A DNA stretch of 33,711 nucleotides, taken from Pseudomonas nabeulensis. GTDB taxonomy: Bacteria; Pseudomonadota; Gammaproteobacteria; Pseudomonadales; Pseudomonadaceae. Positions 31,946 to 33,711 of this stretch are shown here, piece after piece. The stretch's first letter is position 1; each line of letters begins with the position of its first letter. Both the position numbers and the translations under genes were made by a program. The stretch spans positions 1 through 33,711 of the forward strand of contig NZ_QUZT01000071.1 of the NCBI RefSeq assembly GCF_004682045.1, written 5' to 3'. Below the pieces are notes generated by a model. That model saw nothing but the letters and a program-made list of their open reading frames with translations. It made no database searches and was not told where the DNA came from.

Positions 31946-33562
31946 CTAACCGATTTGCCGGGCAGAACGTCGGATCAGCCCGATCACCGGTAACAGGCCC
32001 ACCAGTACCAATGTCAACGCCGGCAAAGACGCCCGCGCCCACTCGCCTTCGCTGGTCATTTCAAAGATGCGAACCGCCAGGGTGTCCCAGCCGAACGGGC
32101 GCATCAGCAGGGTCGCGGGCATTTCCTTGAGCACATCGACAAACACCAGCAGTGCTGCACTCAACGCTCCCGGCAACAGCAACGGCAGATACACTTTGCA
32201 AAACAGTCGCGGCCCGCTCACGCCAAGACTGCGGGCGGCTTCCGGCAACGACGGGCGAATGCGCGCCAGGCTGTTTTCCAAAGGCCCATAGGCCACCGCC
32301 AGAAAGCGCACCAAGTACGCCAACACCAACGCCGAAAGGCTGCCCAGCAGCAACGGTTTGCCCGCACCGCCCAGCCATCCGGACAGCGGCACCACCCACT
32401 CTCGGTCCAGATAGCTGAAGGCCAACATGATCGACACCGCCAGCACCGAGCCCGGCAGCGCATAACCGACGTTGCCCAGGCTGATGCCGGAGCGGATCGC
32501 CCGCGTCGGCGCCAGGCGGTTCGCAAACGCCAGCACCAGCGCCACGATGACGGTGATCAACGCCGCGATCCCGCCCAGGTAAAGGGTGTGGACGATCAGG
32601 CCCGAGTAACGCTCATCCAGGTCGAAACGACCACGCAGCCAGAACCAGGCGACCAGTTGCAGCATCGGGATCACAAAGGCACACGCAAACACCAACCCAC
32701 ACCATGTACTGGCAGCCGCCGCCTTGAAGCCGCGCAGGTGATACAGCGCCTTGCCCCGTGGCCGTTCATTGCTAGGGCGGCTGGCCCCCCGCGCGCGGCG
32801 CTCGCCGTACAGCACCAGCATCACCACCAGCAATAACAGGCTGGCCAATTGGGCGGCACTGGAAAGACTGAAAAAGCCGTACCACGTCTTGTAGATGGCG
32901 GTGGTGAAGGTATCGAAATTGAACACCGAGACCGCGCCGAAATCCGCCAGGGTTTCCATCAGCGCCAACGCCACACCGGCACCAATCGCCGGCCGCGCCA
33001 TCGGCAAAGCAACGCGCCAGAATGCCTGCCACGGCGATTGCCCCAGCACCCGGGCGGCTTCCATCAAGCCTTTGCCCTGGGCCAGGAACGCAGTACGTGC
33101 CAGCAGATAAACGTAGGGATAGAACACCAGCACCAAGACGATGATCACGCCGCTGGTGGAGCGCACACGGGGCAAACGCAGGCCGGTGCCGAACCACTCA
33201 CGCAGCAGGGTTTGCACGGGGCCGGCGAAGTCCAGTAACCCGACAAATACGAAGGCCAGCACATAGGCCGGAATCGCGAAGGGCAGCATCAGCGCCCAAT
33301 CGAGCCAGCGCCGACCAGGAAATTCGCAAAGGCTGGTAAGCCAGGCCAGGCTCACGCCGAGCAACGTCACGCCAATGCCGACGCCCAGCACCAGGGTCAG
33401 GGTGTTGCCCAGCAGACGGGGCATCTGGGTTTCCCAGAGGTGGGACCAGATTTGCGCGTCGATGCTTTGCCAGGACAGCAACAGCACGCTCAGCGGCAGC
33501 AGCACCAAGGCGGCAACGGTAAACACCGGCAGGTACCAGCGGCGTTGGGCGGGGTGGGCCAA
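31946..33562 (-). CDS. Iron(III)-type ABC transporter permease (FbpB-like)
   Basis: Large fused permease with two MetI-type domains, 538 residues from the TTG at 33562. Each half carries an EAA loop (EAARVLGQSPWQAFWRVALP and EAARSLGVSGPRLFCKVYLP), and there are about 12 membrane segments. The fused architecture is typical of FbpB/AfuB/SfuB ferric iron importers; a homologue (PA5216) stands beside gcvT in P. aeruginosa. The open frame runs on to 33631, but its first residues are translated REP DNA, so a later start is needed. TTG at 33562 with AGAGA upstream gives MAHPAQRRWYLP. The binding protein is probably just beyond the window. Confidence 0.85.
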   Translation of the reverse strand: MAHPAQRRWYLPVFTVAALVLLPLSVLLLSWQSIDAQIWSHLWETQMPRLLGNTLTLVLGVGIGVTLLGVSLAWLTSLCEFPGRRWLDWALMLPFAIPAYVLAFVFVGLLDFAGPVQTLLREWFGTGLRLPRVRSTSGVIIVLVLVFYPYVYLLARTAFLAQGKGLMEAARVLGQSPWQAFWRVALPMARPAIGAGVALALMETLADFGAVSVFNFDTFTTAIYKTWYGFFSLSSAAQLASLLLLVVMLVLYGERRARGASRPSNERPRGKALYHLRGFKAAAASTWCGLVFACAFVIPMLQLVAWFWLRGRFDLDERYSGLIVHTLYLGGIAALITVIVALVLAFANRLAPTRAIRSGISLGNVGYALPGSVLAVSIMLAFSYLDREWVVPLSGWLGGAGKPLLLGSLSALVLAYLVRFLAVAYGPLENSLARIRPSLPEAARSLGVSGPRLFCKVYLPLLLPGALSAALLVFVDVLKEMPATLLMRPFGWDTLAVRIFEMTSEGEWARASLPALTLVLVGLLPVIGLIRRSARQIG

Positions 33563-33588
33563 AGTCAGTTCTCTGTAATGAAAAACCC

Positions 33589-33670
33589 AATGTGGGAGGG
33601 GGCTTGCCCCCGATGACAGTGTGTCAGTCACCTAATAAGTCACTGGTCCACCGCCATCGGGGGCAAGCCC
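33589..33670. repeat. Facing REP pair, right copy truncated
   Basis: Left copy AATGTGGGAGGGGGCTTGCC from 33589. The right copy ATCGGGGGCAAGCCC stops at 33670, losing the final CCTCCCACA. The middle carries GTGTGTCAG and GGTCCACCG arms. It lies upstream of the ABC permease gene, and the permease's open frame extends falsely into it. Confidence 0.85.
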
Positions 33671-33711
33671 TAATGCCAGTCAGTTAAGGAAACAGCAGAT
33701 GGGCGGCTTTC

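Noticed and set aside
31827..32042. 71-codon minus-strand frame spanning the gcvT-permease gap
   Set aside because: It overlaps the end of the permease gene in another frame and has no family resemblance.
33684..33711. C-terminal end of an upstream minus-strand gene (KAAHLLFP then stop)
   Set aside because: Only nine codons are visible at the window edge. An iron-binding protein gene is expected there by synteny, but these residues do not identify it.
1..33711. Repeated palindromes as a CRISPR array or insertion sequence
   Set aside because: The repeats are dispersed, paired and extragenic with no regular spacers, cas genes or transposase. They are REP elements.

Overview
The window looks like chromosomal DNA of a Pseudomonas of the fluorescens group. 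It is GC-rich. It carries the spu polyamine locus, an ssu/lsfA sulfonate cluster, an OprD-family porin and a pseudomonad-type argA. It also contains at least nine copies of a REP palindrome built on GTGGGAGGGGGCTTGCCCCC. There is no phage, transposase, CRISPR array, tRNA or rRNA. Most of it is core metabolism and transport, and I found no new multi-gene system; the interest is in gene losses, remnants and repeat structure.

Layout. (1) 1-8.5 kb, minus strand: polyamine uptake and catabolism, spuB-spuC-spuD-spuE-spuF-spuG-spuH. It encodes a glutamylpolyamine synthetase, an aminotransferase, two periplasmic binding proteins, an ATPase and two permeases. (2) 8.5-9.1 kb: a divergent control region holding what I read as the decayed 5' end of spuA (gamma-glutamyl-GABA hydrolase). 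(3) 9.1-10.5 kb, plus strand: spuI, a second glutamylpolyamine synthetase, with a good terminator. (4) 10.7-20 kb: a TetR regulator, then the sulfur-scavenging block ssuE-A-D-C-B-F, lsfA, an OprD-type porin and a lone tauA. (5) 20-22.8 kb: argA and argE. (6) 22.9-30.2 kb: a CYTH-CHAD triphosphatase, an Lrp regulator divergent from a small ACT-like protein, an orphan GspE/PilB-type ATPase, qmcA-nfeD, a DUF2388 protein and a DegT-family aminotransferase. (7) 30.2-33.6 kb, minus strand: gcvT-gcvH of the glycine cleavage system without gcvP, preceded by an iron-type ABC permease.

How they work together. Imported putrescine and spermidine are either gamma-glutamylated (SpuI, SpuB) or transaminated (SpuC). 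The hydrolase step normally supplied by spuA must come from elsewhere if the remnant reading is right. In the sulfur block, SsuABC imports alkanesulfonates, SsuE supplies FMNH2 and SsuD releases sulfite. LsfA is a 1-Cys peroxiredoxin known from sulfate starvation. TauA would bind taurine, but no tauBCD follows it.

REP elements occur in three arrangements: facing pairs, back-to-back pairs, and single collapsed perfect palindromes. All lie between genes, mostly at 3' ends. Two of them sit exactly where expected partner genes are absent, next to tauA and next to gcvH.
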